Shown here: in pieces, positions 50,416 through 59,060 of the stretch
Position numbering within the stretch: the first letter of the stretch is position 1
Layout: the number at the start of each line of letters is the position of its first letter
Origin: Nitrincola salilacus
Lineage (GTDB): Bacteria > Pseudomonadota > Gammaproteobacteria > Pseudomonadales > Balneatricaceae
Reading direction: 5' to 3'
DNA length: 64,000 bases
NCBI RefSeq assembly: GCF_046271865.1
Contig: NZ_CP176580.1
Coordinates: 2,542,001-2,606,000, forward strand
Position numbers and translations under genes: made by a program
The notes under the pieces: generated by a model
Database searches by the model: none
Seen by the model: the letters and a program-made list of their open reading frames with translations, nothing else
What the model was told of the DNA's origin: nothing

Positions 50416-50919
50416 TTAACTATCCTGAGCCTGCTTCTTGATACGTGCCAGCATATTCAGGCACTGATCAATCTCGTTATCATCCACTACACTCATGATC
50501 TCGCGAATCCACACTTCATGCTCGACAGCCATCTCGCGAAATTTTTCCGCTCCCTTGGCCGTCATGTGGATGCGGTAAACCCGACGATCTGCACTGTCCA
50601 TCTCACGCACCACGAGGTCATCGCGTACCAGTTGATCGGTGAGACCAGTGACATTACCACCTGTCACCATCATCCGCTTGGACAGCTCACCCATCGTCAT
50701 GCCATCCGGCTCTCTGTTCAGTTGGGCCAGATAATCAAAGCGCGGCAAAGTAAAGGCAAACTGCTCATTCAAGCGTTTGCGAATTTTATTTTCGATCAGA
50801 TTAGTGCAACTGATCATTTTGAGCCACAGTCGCAACGCCTGATGCTGATCAGCCAGCCCTTCACTGTTAGACCTGCTCTCCATTGCAGGTGCTGATCCCG
50901 TACTATTATCAGCGGACAC
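50416..50919 (-). CDS. MarR-family transcriptional regulator
   Basis: 167 residues from GTG 50919, chosen because GGGAG stands 7 bases upstream; the open frame to TTG 50952 has no ribosome site. Residues about 70-135 are the winged helix (MTMGELSKRMMVTGGNVTGLTDQLVRDDLVVREMDSADRR is split over this region). The wing and the DRRVYRIHMTAKG strand are typical MarR. A 35-bp palindrome lies directly upstream. It stands at the end of the anthranilate catabolic region, so a link as an aromatic-CoA-type regulator is possible but threonine aldolase lies between. Confidence 0.88.
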   Translation of the reverse strand: MSADNSTGSAPAMESRSNSEGLADQHQALRLWLKMISCTNLIENKIRKRLNEQFAFTLPRFDYLAQLNREPDGMTMGELSKRMMVTGGNVTGLTDQLVRDDLVVREMDSADRRVYRIHMTAKGAEKFREMAVEHEVWIREIMSVVDDNEIDQCLNMLARIKKQAQDS

Positions 50920-50951
50920 AGGCTTACTCCCTTTTGTTTTATAGTATTGCA

Positions 50952-50986
50952 ATAGTTTAGGTCATTTTAGATTAGACCTTAACTAT
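50952..50986. promoter_or_regulatory. Long palindrome upstream of marR
   Basis: ATAGTTTAGGTC (50952-50963) and GACCTTAACTAT (50975-50986) are inverted repeats matching at 11 of 12 positions around an 11-bp centre. Next to it is the 10-bp palindrome TATTGCAATA (50945-50954). Arm length and place are right for a MarR autoregulatory operator. A looser pair of ATAGTT-type arms occurs at 55521-55550, before the catabolic SDR gene. Confidence 0.6.
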
Positions 50987-51023
50987 TTTCAATTAAAGGA
51001 AAACACCTATACTGAGTCGTACG

Positions 51024-52040
51024 TTATCTGCTCGCGAGATAATCGCGCAGATTCTGAATCATTCGTTCGATCCCCGCGCGATCGATATCCTTGTGTGTTA
51101 CAAACCGAGTGCGCTGCTCCAGAGAAACCAGAAAACCTGCCTCTTTCAGATGCTGGCGAAGAGGCTCTATCTCGATCCCCGCTTCCAGATCCGCATACAG
51201 TATATTGGTGTTGACCCACTCAGGTTTTACCGTGATACCCGGCAGTTGATCAAGCTGCTCTCCCAGATAGATCGCATTGGCATGATCATCTGCCAGACGT
51301 GCCACCTGCTCCGTCATTGCCAGTTTACCGGCTGCTGCCAGAATCCCCACCTGACGCATACCACCACCCAGCATCTTGCGAATCCGGCGAGCACTGGCGA
51401 TCAGTTCATGCGTGCCCAGCAGTAGTGAACCTACCGGTGCGCAGAGCCCTTTAGAGAGGCAGATCGTGATGGAATCAAACGGACGTGCCACTTCTGCCAC
51501 ATCCACGCCGAGCGCAACCGCTGCGTTATAGATACGCGCGCCGTCAAGATGCAGCGCCAACCCCTGTTCGTCGCAAAACTCACGTGCCTGCTGCATATAC
51601 TCTAGCGTCAATACCTTACCGCCGATAGTGTTCTCAAGGCTGAGCAAACGCGTGCGGGCAAAGTGGAAATCATCCGGCTTCACGGCGGCGGCAAGTTTTT
51701 CAAAGCTCAGGCTACCATCGGCCTCATTCTCAATCGGCTGAGGCTGAATGGAACCGAGTACTGCCGCGCCACCCGCTTCATACTTGTAGTTGTGTGCCAA
51801 TTGGCCACACAGATATTCATCACCCCGCTGACAGTGACTCATCAGCGCCAGCAGATTGGCCTGTGTACCCGATGAAGTGAACAGTGCCGCTTCGAACCCA
51901 TGACGCTTGGCAGTCCAGGCTTCCAGTTCATTGACTGTCGGGTCATCTCCATAGACATCATCGCCCACGGGTGCATTGGCCATCGCCTCGCGCATGGCAG
52001 TTGTCGGGGTGGTTACAGTGTCGGATCTGAAATCAAGCAT
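51024..52040 (-). CDS. ltaE: Low-specificity L-threonine aldolase
   Basis: 338 residues, PLP-dependent, cleaves L-threonine and L-allo-threonine to glycine and acetaldehyde. MLDFRSDTVTTPTTAMREAM, GDDVYGDDPT, TSSGTQANLLALM, LHLDGARIYNAAVALG and the PLP lysine Lys197 in LSKGLCAPVGS are all present. Cytosolic homotetramer in the family. Not obviously part of the catabolic operon, because a terminator stands between it and ridA. Confidence 0.95.
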   Translation of the reverse strand: MLDFRSDTVTTPTTAMREAMANAPVGDDVYGDDPTVNELEAWTAKRHGFEAALFTSSGTQANLLALMSHCQRGDEYLCGQLAHNYKYEAGGAAVLGSIQPQPIENEADGSLSFEKLAAAVKPDDFHFARTRLLSLENTIGGKVLTLEYMQQAREFCDEQGLALHLDGARIYNAAVALGVDVAEVARPFDSITICLSKGLCAPVGSLLLGTHELIASARRIRKMLGGGMRQVGILAAAGKLAMTEQVARLADDHANAIYLGEQLDQLPGITVKPEWVNTNILYADLEAGIEIEPLRQHLKEAGFLVSLEQRTRFVTHKDIDRAGIERMIQNLRDYLASR

Positions 52041-52158
52041 TGCCTCATCCTTAATATCGCGGGGTGCAGTTTTTCAAAGACCGGTATCAAATCATGATGA
52101 AGCGGAGAATACAATCGCCATACGCCTTGCAATCAGCAGGAGACGTATAGCGAAAGAA

Positions 52159-52200
52159 TAAAAAACTGACACCCTCCTGGCAGCGGGTCATGGTGTCAGT
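52159..52200 (-). terminator. Rho-independent terminator after the catabolic operon
   Basis: On the minus strand a 9-bp perfect stem (ACTGACACC with GGTGTCAGT, outer limits 52165-52200) is followed by TTTTTTATT. It lies 8 bp past the stop of the Rid-family gene and before ltaE. Textbook intrinsic terminator. Confidence 0.9.
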
Positions 52201-52207
52201 GAAAAAA

Positions 52208-52603
52208 TCAGGCGGGAATAACGGCGGTAGTCTCTATCTCGATCTTGGCACTATCCTCCATCAGATCTGCCACCTCAACACAGGCCATTGCCGGGAAGTT
52301 CTTGCCCATGACATCACGATAGGTTGTCCCGACTTCAGACAATCGGCTCAGATACTCCTGCTTGTTAGTGACATACCAGGTCATGCGCACGACATGCTCT
52401 GGCCCGCCACCGGCTTCTTGTAATACGGCACAGGTATTGACCAGCACCTGACGGAACTGATCGACGAGATCATCAGAAACAAACTGCTCGTTCTCATCCC
52501 AGCCTACCAGGCCTGCAACAAACACCATACGACCGGCCGTTACTTCGATGCCGGCGGAATATCCCTTGGGGCGAACCCAGCCTTCTGGCAGGAGTTGTTT
52601 CAT
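52208..52603 (-). CDS. Rid-family protein without the catalytic arginine
   Basis: 131 residues of the YjgF/YER057c/UK114 family (YSAGIEVTAGRMVFVAGLVGW, ACVEVADLMEDSAKIEIE). Canonical RidA enamine/imine deaminases have an Arg in the P-A-R-S motif near residue 105; here the place reads FPAMAC with Met. It is therefore probably a non-RidA subgroup with an altered or unknown activity. It is the last gene of the operon with acyl-CoA dehydrogenase, enoyl-CoA hydratase and SDR genes, so it likely acts on an amino- or imino-acyl-CoA intermediate. Confidence 0.85.
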   Translation of the reverse strand: MKQLLPEGWVRPKGYSAGIEVTAGRMVFVAGLVGWDENEQFVSDDLVDQFRQVLVNTCAVLQEAGGGPEHVVRMTWYVTNKQEYLSRLSEVGTTYRDVMGKNFPAMACVEVADLMEDSAKIEIETTAVIPA

Positions 52604-52620
52604 TATTATTTACCTCGTTA

Positions 52621-53811
52621 TTATCCCAGTTCACGCATCAGATGCTGACGTGCTATCACTACTTTCTGCACCTCTGTTGCACCTTCATAGATGCGCAGAG
52701 CACGAATCTCCCTGTAGAGCTCCTCCACCTTATTGCCACGTAGCACACCGCCGCCGCCATGAATCTGTACCGCTCGATCTATCACTTTCTGCGCCTGTTC
52801 GGTGGCATGCAGTTTGGCCATCGCCGCTTCACGCGTGACACGTTCGCCACGCACATCGCGGGTCCAGGCTGCGCGATAGATCAGCAAGGCACTGGCATCG
52901 ACATCCAGCGCAGAATCCGCCAGCATCGCCTGCACCAGTTGCAGATCCGACAGTGGCGCGTTGAACAGCATGCGGCTTGAAGAGTGATGCGTCGCTTCAT
53001 CCAGAGCACACCGAGCAAACCCAAGCGCAGCAGCACCGACTGTAGTACGGAAAATATCCAGCGTGGCCATCGCGGCCTTGAAACCCTGTCCCGGCTCGCC
53101 GAGCAGCTGAGACACCGGGATTTTGCAATCCTGATAATCGATCGTAGCCAGAGGATGCGGAGCAATCACATCGAGTCGCTCACGGATCGAGAAGCCCGGG
53201 GAGTCCGCATCGACAATAAATGCCGATAGCCCTCTGGATCCAGCAGCCTCTCCGGTGCGCAGGATGCTGACATAGAAGTCGGCTATCCCACCGTTGGAGA
53301 TAAAGGTCTTGGCTCCGTTAAGCAGATAGTGATCACCCTGCAGCAGAGCATCACTTTTCATCGCCGCCACATCCGAGCCTGTCTCAAGTTCAGTCAGGGC
53401 GAAAGCTGCTATCTTGCGACCGGCAGCCACATCGGGCAGATACTGCTGTTTCTGCGCCTCGGTGCCATATAAGGTGATGGTGCCACTACCAAGCCCCTGC
53501 ATCGCAAACATGAAATCCGCCAAGCCCGCATAACGCGCCAGCGTTTCGCGGATCAGGCACAGCGAGCGCACATCCAGTGATTCATGAACACCACCATAGG
53601 CCTTCGGGACTGCATAACGTATCCAGCCATCTTCGGCCAGCGCTTGCAGGATGGCACGGCACGCGGTATCCAGTGCTTCATGGCTATCATGATCGGCATG
53701 TGCCTGTAACAGTGGTTCCAGACGCTCCTGGCACCACTGATCCAGCTGTTGCGCGAGTTCGCGATGGTGTGGCTCAAAAAAGGGCCAGTCAAGAAAAGAT
53801 CGGTCTGACAT
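52621..53811 (-). CDS. Acyl-CoA dehydrogenase of the anthranilate-CoA operon
   Basis: 396 residues from ATG 53811 (AGGA 7 bases upstream). FAD-dependent acyl-CoA dehydrogenase: N-terminal helical domain, the FAD signature ALTELETGSDVAAM, C-terminal QIHGGGGVLRGNKVEELYRE and the catalytic-Glu region IYEGATEVQKVV. Removes two hydrogens from a CoA-bound intermediate. Its neighbours suggest a ring-cleavage or beta-oxidation step of 2-aminobenzoyl-CoA breakdown; the exact substrate is inferred. Confidence 0.9.
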   Translation of the reverse strand: MSDRSFLDWPFFEPHHRELAQQLDQWCQERLEPLLQAHADHDSHEALDTACRAILQALAEDGWIRYAVPKAYGGVHESLDVRSLCLIRETLARYAGLADFMFAMQGLGSGTITLYGTEAQKQQYLPDVAAGRKIAAFALTELETGSDVAAMKSDALLQGDHYLLNGAKTFISNGGIADFYVSILRTGEAAGSRGLSAFIVDADSPGFSIRERLDVIAPHPLATIDYQDCKIPVSQLLGEPGQGFKAAMATLDIFRTTVGAAALGFARCALDEATHHSSSRMLFNAPLSDLQLVQAMLADSALDVDASALLIYRAAWTRDVRGERVTREAAMAKLHATEQAQKVIDRAVQIHGGGGVLRGNKVEELYREIRALRIYEGATEVQKVVIARQHLMRELG

Positions 53812-53842
53812 CACACTGTCCTGTACTGATGACCATACCCTG

Positions 53843-54652
53843 CTAGTTACCTTCAAACAGCGGCGTAGTCTTGTTCACGAATGCCTCATAGGCGCGCTCG
53901 AAATCCTTCGTGGCCATGCAGATCGCCTGTGCCTGAGCTTCTGCCTCGATGGCAGCATCCAGACTCATGTCCCACTCATGGTTGAGCTGGTTCTTGGTGA
54001 TGCCATTGGCAAAGGTCGGCCCTTCGGCCAGCCGTCTGGCCAGTTTCATCGCTTCATCTTCAAGCTGCTCCGGCTCAACCAGACGATTGAAGTAACCCCA
54101 CTGCATCGCCTCTTCCCCACCCAGGCTGCGACCGGTAAACAGCAATTCTGATGCCCGCCCCTGACCGATAATGCGTGGCAGAATAGCGCAGGCACCCATG
54201 TCGCAGCCTGCCAGGCCAACTCGATTGAACAGGAAGGCCGTTTTGCTGCGTGCAGTCCCCAGCCGCATATCGGATGCCATCGCAATGATCGCACCCGCCC
54301 CGACCGACACCCCATCCACCGCGGCAATGATGGGCTGCGGACAGTGGCGCATCGCCTTGACCAGATCGCCGGTCATGCGTGTAAACTTGAGCAGCCCGGG
54401 CATATCCTGCTTAATCAGCGGGCCGATGATGTCATGCACATCGCCACCCGAACAGAAGTTACCGCCATTGGGTGCCAGCACGATCGCCTTGACCTCCGGC
54501 ACATAGACCAGCTCGCGATAGAGATCACGCAACTCGGCATAGGACTCGAACGTCAGCGGGTTTTTGCGCTCCGGCCGATCGAGTCGAATCACGGCAACAC
54601 CATCCGTGAAGGTCCACTGAAAGTGGGTTGGCTGATACGTTTGTGGATTCAT
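53843..54652 (-). CDS. Enoyl-CoA hydratase/isomerase family protein
   Basis: About 269 residues from ATG 54652; an upstream ATG at 54670 adds six residues. Crotonase fold: RLDRPERKNPLTFES, oxyanion-hole GGNFCSGGDVHD, and GVSVGAGAIIAMASDMRLG. The second catalytic region reads GLAGCDMGACAILPR, with Asp where many hydratases have Glu, a pattern found in ring-cleaving or isomerising relatives. Located between the SDR and acyl-CoA dehydrogenase genes of the catabolic block. Confidence 0.9.
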   Translation of the reverse strand: MNPQTYQPTHFQWTFTDGVAVIRLDRPERKNPLTFESYAELRDLYRELVYVPEVKAIVLAPNGGNFCSGGDVHDIIGPLIKQDMPGLLKFTRMTGDLVKAMRHCPQPIIAAVDGVSVGAGAIIAMASDMRLGTARSKTAFLFNRVGLAGCDMGACAILPRIIGQGRASELLFTGRSLGGEEAMQWGYFNRLVEPEQLEDEAMKLARRLAEGPTFANGITKNQLNHEWDMSLDAAIEAEAQAQAICMATKDFERAYEAFVNKTTPLFEGN

Positions 54653-54684
54653 AACCTGTTTCTCTCCCATCCGGTTGATCCGGA

Positions 54685-55449
54685 TTACATGATCTCGCCG
54701 CCTGCCAGTACCAGTGCCTGCCCGTTCACCGAACGCGCTGCATCGGAACAGAGCCAGACCACCTGTGCAGCCACCTCTTCAGGCTCTATCAGACGCTTCT
54801 GAGGGTTGTGTTTGACCAGTTCTGCCAAGGCTTCGGCCTCTGTACGACCGGTTTTGCTGACGATATTACTGATCGCCTCGGATACGATATCGGTATTGGT
54901 GAAACCGGGGCAGATGGCATTGACGGTTGTATGGGTATTGGTCAGCTCCAGAGCCAGCACGCGGGTCAGGCCGATGACTCCATGTTTGGCAGCGGTATAG
55001 GCTGCGGTGTAGGCGTACCCCTTCAGACCGGAAGTGCTCGCAATATTGATCAGACGACCATAGTCTCCCTGAGTGAGGCTCGGCAACGCCGCCTGAATAC
55101 AGTGAAAAACACCGGTCAGATTGACATCCAGCATCTGCTGCCACTGTGCTGCACTGGTTCTGGCAAAGGGGGCTGTTCTGGCCGAGCCGGCATTATTCAC
55201 CAACACACTTACCGCACCTGACGCCAGTTCGGCGGCCTTGAAGGCCTGCTGAACACTCGCCTCGTCAGTGACATCCAGCACCTGATACTGCATACCCGGG
55301 AACGCCTGACACATAGCCTGCAGACGCGTTTCATCACGCGCCATCACAGTCACTCTGGCACCCTCGGCATGCAGACGCTCAGCAATTGCCCGCCCGATCC
55401 CGGTGGCGCCACCGGTCACGATGGCATGTCTGTCTGTCAATTCCTCCAT
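54685..55449 (-). CDS. Short-chain dehydrogenase/reductase, likely 3-hydroxyacyl-CoA dehydrogenase
   Basis: 254 residues, Rossmann fold: TGGATGIG at 12-19, NNAG at about 85, and Ser138, Tyr151, Lys155 as catalytic triad. Closest by eye to 3-hydroxybutyrate or 3-hydroxyacyl-CoA dehydrogenases. First gene of the segment SDR-hydratase-dehydrogenase-Rid, preceded by a 166-bp AT-rich promoter region. In the 2-aminobenzoyl-CoA pathway such an enzyme would oxidise a hydroxyacyl-CoA. Substrate inferred from context. Confidence 0.88.
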   Translation of the reverse strand: MEELTDRHAIVTGGATGIGRAIAERLHAEGARVTVMARDETRLQAMCQAFPGMQYQVLDVTDEASVQQAFKAAELASGAVSVLVNNAGSARTAPFARTSAAQWQQMLDVNLTGVFHCIQAALPSLTQGDYGRLINIASTSGLKGYAYTAAYTAAKHGVIGLTRVLALELTNTHTTVNAICPGFTNTDIVSEAISNIVSKTGRTEAEALAELVKHNPQKRLIEPEEVAAQVVWLCSDAARSVNGQALVLAGGEIM

Positions 55450-55497
55450 GGGGCCTCGCCTGTAGTTCTTGATAAGATTTTATTTATAAACTGTTCT

Positions 55498-55550
55498 GGT
55501 CAAACTTTAACCACAAAACATTAGTTAAGAAATGTTTTTATATGAACTAT
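55498..55550 (-). promoter_or_regulatory. AT-rich promoter region of the SDR operon with two imperfect palindromes
   Basis: GGTCAAACTTTAACC (55498-55512) is a 15-bp near-palindrome. TTAGTTAAG (55521) and GAACTAT (55544) give ATAGTT/AACTA-type arms like those before marR. TTTGACA is present on the minus strand at about 55574-55580. The promoter call comes from base composition and place; the regulator is not proven. Confidence 0.35.
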
Positions 55551-55615
55551 TTATTTTCGATATTATTATTTTAAATGTCAAACATTATCACCCTGAACTT
55601 AAAAACACTCTGGGC

Positions 55616-56458
55616 TCAAGGCTGCTTTATCAATGCCAGACTACGTACAAACAGCTCCGTTTCTGGCTCGGCAAACGCTTCACACAGGGTCAGATGATCC
55701 CTGTCGGGCATATCCACAGCTCCCTTCCAGACACCCGACCAGGATTCAGCCAGTATCTGACGCTGCCGCTTGAACTCGTTGCTCTCAAGCCCGCCCACCG
55801 AGCCGATTACCGGCGCAGCCGTCGTTGGATGCAGTTTACTCGGGCTCAGTGTTGCTATGCGTTCCGGTGTAAAATGCAGATCATTTTCCAGCATCGGCAC
55901 CTCCTTCAGCGGAGTCAGATCCACCACCGGGCTCAAGGCTATGCCCGCTGCCAACAGGTCAGCCGGTAAACGGCTGTCGCGTGCCACCCAGTCTGTCGCC
56001 ATCGCCATACAGGTCAGATGCCCACCTGCGGAGTGCCCTGACACGGTGATCCGATCTGTATCAAAACCCAGCTCATCGGCGTGCAGATAGAGCCAGGCGA
56101 TACTCTTGCGAATCTGCTCAACAATGGTTTCCAGATTGGTAGCTGGTGCCAGACCATAGTTGATCACAGCAACCGCAACCCCCTCCTCCAGATAGGGCGG
56201 AGCGATCCAGGTAAAATCATCCTTATGCAGCTTGCGCCAGAATCCGCCATGCAGAAAAACCAGCAAGGGTGGCTTGATCACGCCCGTTGGAGAAAAGTAA
56301 TCCAGCGTCTCATCCGGACTGTCGCCATAAGCGATATCCACCCTGCCCGGTAACTGGTGCTGCACCGCTTGCGATCTGGCTGTCCAGCTGTTGATCACCT
56401 GCTCGAAACCAGGGATCTGGGCGCGCACATCATATTCTGCTGCAAAATCCACTTTCAT
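55616..56458 (-). CDS. Alpha/beta hydrolase, kynurenine formamidase-like
   Basis: 280 residues. HGGFW (70-74) supplies the oxyanion hole and Ser143 in GHSAGGH is the nucleophile; both motifs match the alpha/beta-hydrolase type of arylformamidase, which hydrolyses N-formylkynurenine to kynurenine. Its length and the N-terminal EYDVRAQIPGF and YFSPTG segments also fit. It lies at the end of the liv gene run within the anthranilate cluster, and kynA is at the left of the window, supporting this substrate. Another carboxylesterase role is possible. Confidence 0.78.
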   Translation of the reverse strand: MKVDFAAEYDVRAQIPGFEQVINSWTARSQAVQHQLPGRVDIAYGDSPDETLDYFSPTGVIKPPLLVFLHGGFWRKLHKDDFTWIAPPYLEEGVAVAVINYGLAPATNLETIVEQIRKSIAWLYLHADELGFDTDRITVSGHSAGGHLTCMAMATDWVARDSRLPADLLAAGIALSPVVDLTPLKEVPMLENDLHFTPERIATLSPSKLHPTTAAPVIGSVGGLESNEFKRQRQILAESWSGVWKGAVDMPDRDHLTLCEAFAEPETELFVRSLALIKQP

Positions 56459-56489
56459 TATTCACACACTCCTACAGCCATTCCTGTCG

Positions 56490-56556
56490 ACACTTTTGTC
56501 AGAAACACTTGGCAGACACGCTTGTCAAACACCCTTATCAGACATCCTTGTCAGAC
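56490..56556. repeat. Five 13-bp-period tandem repeats, unit like ACCCTTGTCAGAC
   Basis: Units start at 56490 (15 bp), 56505, 56518, 56531 and 56544, all variants of A-C-R/C-CTTGTCAGAC. The last overlaps the livF stop codon, and the array fills most of the gap to the hydrolase gene on the same transcript. Direct repeats without strong self-complementarity. Confidence 0.8.
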
Positions 56557-57261
56557 ACCCATGTAACGCTTCCAGAGATCCGGTGAACGCTGCAGTGTTT
56601 CGGTATCACCCGACCAGACACTGCAGCCCTTCTCAACGAAGGTGTGTCGATCGGTGACTCTGACAAGTTCTTTAAAGTATTTATCGATCACCAGAAAGGA
56701 TTGCCCGGCCTCCTTCAGCCTTGCCAGCACCTGCCAAATCTCCTTGCGAATGATCGGTGACAAGCCTTCGGTTGCCTCATCAAGAATCAACAGATAGGGA
56801 TTGGTCATCAGGGCACGCCCTACCGCCAGCATCTGCTGCTCGCCACCGGATAACTGATTGCCCATATTCCCGGCACGTTCTTTCAGACGCGGGAACAGCT
56901 CATAGATATCATCCAGCTTCCACGGCTTCTCGCCCTTGTTGCGATTGGCATGAAACGCCACCAGATTCTCTTCAACACTCAGGTTGGGGAAGATCTGTCG
57001 CCCTTCCGGTACCAGAGCCAGCCCCATCTGAGCGATCTGCTCGGTGGACCTGCCATTGATCTTCTCACCCAGAAAGCGTATCTCGCCCTGCCATGCCGGT
57101 AATTGGCCGAATACCGCTTTCAGCAAAGTGGTCTTGCCCATCCCGTTTCGGCCCAGCAGAGTCGACGCCTCGCCACTCTGTACTTCCAGATTGACACCAA
57201 ACAGCACCTGACTGGGGCCGTAACCGGTTTCCAGATTTTCTATTGTCAGAAGCGCACTCAT
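56551..57261 (-). CDS. livF: Branched-chain-type ABC transporter ATPase LivF
   Basis: 236 residues; Walker A GRNGMGKTT, LSGGEQQMLAVGRA signature and LLILDEATEGLSP Walker B, the usual LivF wording. Overlaps livG by 4 bases (ATGA). Last gene of the five-gene importer placed between CoA-ligase and hydrolase genes, so the substrate is probably anthranilate or a related aromatic acid rather than leucine; this is by context only. Confidence 0.92.
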   Translation of the reverse strand: MSALLTIENLETGYGPSQVLFGVNLEVQSGEASTLLGRNGMGKTTLLKAVFGQLPAWQGEIRFLGEKINGRSTEQIAQMGLALVPEGRQIFPNLSVEENLVAFHANRNKGEKPWKLDDIYELFPRLKERAGNMGNQLSGGEQQMLAVGRALMTNPYLLILDEATEGLSPIIRKEIWQVLARLKEAGQSFLVIDKYFKELVRVTDRHTFVEKGCSVWSGDTETLQRSPDLWKRYMGV

Positions 57262-58031
57262 CCGTTCACCTCAAGCTCTTCAGCGTCCTCTTCACCCAGA
57301 TAGGCGGTGATAACGGCAGGATTGTGTTTGATCTCTTCTGCACTCCCTGTAGCTATCACTTTGCCAGCAACCAGAACCGAGATACGGTCGGCAAGTCGGA
57401 ATACGGCATCGATATCATGCTCAACCAGAATGATCGTATGCTGTTTTTTCAGCGACAGCATCAAGGTACCCATATTGTGTGACTCCTCCACATCGGTCCC
57501 TGCCATCGGCTCATCCAGCAGGATCAGTCTGGGCTCACAGGCCAGCGCCATCCCCAGCTCCAGCAGACGCTGCTTGCCATGCGACAGGGTGCCGACGATC
57601 TGATTCAGCTCAGGGCTCAGTCCCACACGCGCAGCGGTATTGATCGCACCTTCGTCAAGATCTGTTTCATCCATGACGGTGCCGAGAAAGTCGAATGAGT
57701 GCCCGGTACGCGCCTGAACCGCCAGCGCCAGATTCTCACGCACAGTCAGCCGTGGCAGCAGAGTCGTGATCTGATAGGAGCGTGCGATTCCTGCCTGCAC
57801 CCGCTTGTGTACCGGCAGCGCTGAGATGTCCTCGCCCTCGAAGAGAATCGCTCCGGCATCCGGTTTCATCTCACCACTGAGTTGCGACAGGAGCGTGGTC
57901 TTGCCCGCACCGTTCGGCCCTATCAGGGCATGAATTTCACCCTGTCTCACCTCCAGGTGCTGAATATCCGATGCCACAAGCCCGCCGAAGCGTTTCACCA
58001 GATCTTTGACCTCAAGAATGATATGGCTCAT
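57258..58031 (-). CDS. livG: Branched-chain-type ABC transporter ATPase LivG
   Basis: 257 residues; Walker A GPNGAGKTTLLSQLSGE, signature LSHGKQRLLELGMAL and Walker B LILLDEPMAGTD with the long LivG-type insertion (GHSFDFLGTVMDETDLDE). Overlaps livM and livF by ATGA. Partner ATPase of LivF. Confidence 0.92.
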   Translation of the reverse strand: MSHIILEVKDLVKRFGGLVASDIQHLEVRQGEIHALIGPNGAGKTTLLSQLSGEMKPDAGAILFEGEDISALPVHKRVQAGIARSYQITTLLPRLTVRENLALAVQARTGHSFDFLGTVMDETDLDEGAINTAARVGLSPELNQIVGTLSHGKQRLLELGMALACEPRLILLDEPMAGTDVEESHNMGTLMLSLKKQHTIILVEHDIDAVFRLADRISVLVAGKVIATGSAEEIKHNPAVITAYLGEEDAEELEVNG

Positions 58032-59056
58032 TTTGGCACCTCCTGCTCAGACGCTGCCTTGCTGCTGGAGCGACTGAACAATCCCAGTACACGATCCCTG
58101 AGGCTCATGACACCATTCGGTGCTGCCAGGACGATAAACAGCAGCATCGCACCCAGAAACAGGTTCCAGTGCTCGGTATGATCGGCGATCACCTCTTCCA
58201 GTATCAGAAACAACGCTGCACCGGTCAAACCGCCCCAGAAATATCCCGAGCCACCCAGTATCACCATGACAATCAGAATGCCTGATTGATGCCAGTTCAG
58301 CATGTGTGGTGTCACGCTCATATTGAGATTGACCAGCAGCGCACCGGCAAGACCTGCCAGACCACCTGACAGTGTGAAGGCCATCAACTGGATGCGGTAT
58401 ACCGGATAACCGATGGCCGCCATGCGCTTTTCATTCTCACGTATTGCCACTACAGCTCGCCCAAAGCGCGAAGAAACCAGTCGATACATCAACACGATGG
58501 CCAGGCCCGACAGCAGCAGCACAAAGAAGTAGAAGGTCAGCGCATTATCTAGCCCTATACCGGGAACACTTGAGCGCTCCCTCAGTTGCAAGCCATCATC
58601 TCCACCGAAATTTGGCAGTGAGATCGCCAGGTAATAAAATACCTCCGCAAACGCCAGCGTGATCATGATGAAATAAACGCCCTTGGTGCGCAGACTGATC
58701 AGGCCGATCAGAAAGGCGGCAAAGGATGCCATCACGATAGCCAGTGGAAACACCAGCAGCGCTGAAACAAGACCGGCTTTGGCCAGAATAGCCACGGTAT
58801 AGCCGCCGATGCCCAGGAATGCAGCATGCCCGAGACTGATCATGCCGCCATAACCCAACGCCAGGTTGAGGGCCGTTGCCGCCAGTGCCATGATCAGAAT
58901 TCGGCTCCCCATACCGATATAAAAATCTTCACCCATGTAACTCATTGCCAGCGGAAAAATCACCAGCAGCACGGCCACAAGAATGGCAGACCAGGGATTG
59001 GGCAGCCCGGTATGCAGTGGCGTATCCTTACTATGCGAAGGACCGAATCGATTCAT
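58028..59056 (-). CDS. livM: Branched-chain-type ABC permease LivM
   Basis: 342 residues with about 9-10 membrane helices. Family marks are MALAATALNLALGYGGMISLGHAAF (in two parts), GLISLRTKGVYFIMITLAF and GGSGYFWGGLTGAA. 4 bp separate it from livH. Inner-membrane channel half. Confidence 0.92.
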   Translation of the reverse strand: MNRFGPSHSKDTPLHTGLPNPWSAILVAVLLVIFPLAMSYMGEDFYIGMGSRILIMALAATALNLALGYGGMISLGHAAFLGIGGYTVAILAKAGLVSALLVFPLAIVMASFAAFLIGLISLRTKGVYFIMITLAFAEVFYYLAISLPNFGGDDGLQLRERSSVPGIGLDNALTFYFFVLLLSGLAIVLMYRLVSSRFGRAVVAIRENEKRMAAIGYPVYRIQLMAFTLSGGLAGLAGALLVNLNMSVTPHMLNWHQSGILIVMVILGGSGYFWGGLTGAALFLILEEVIADHTEHWNLFLGAMLLFIVLAAPNGVMSLRDRVLGLFSRSSSKAASEQEVPK

Positions 59057-59060
59057 CAGC

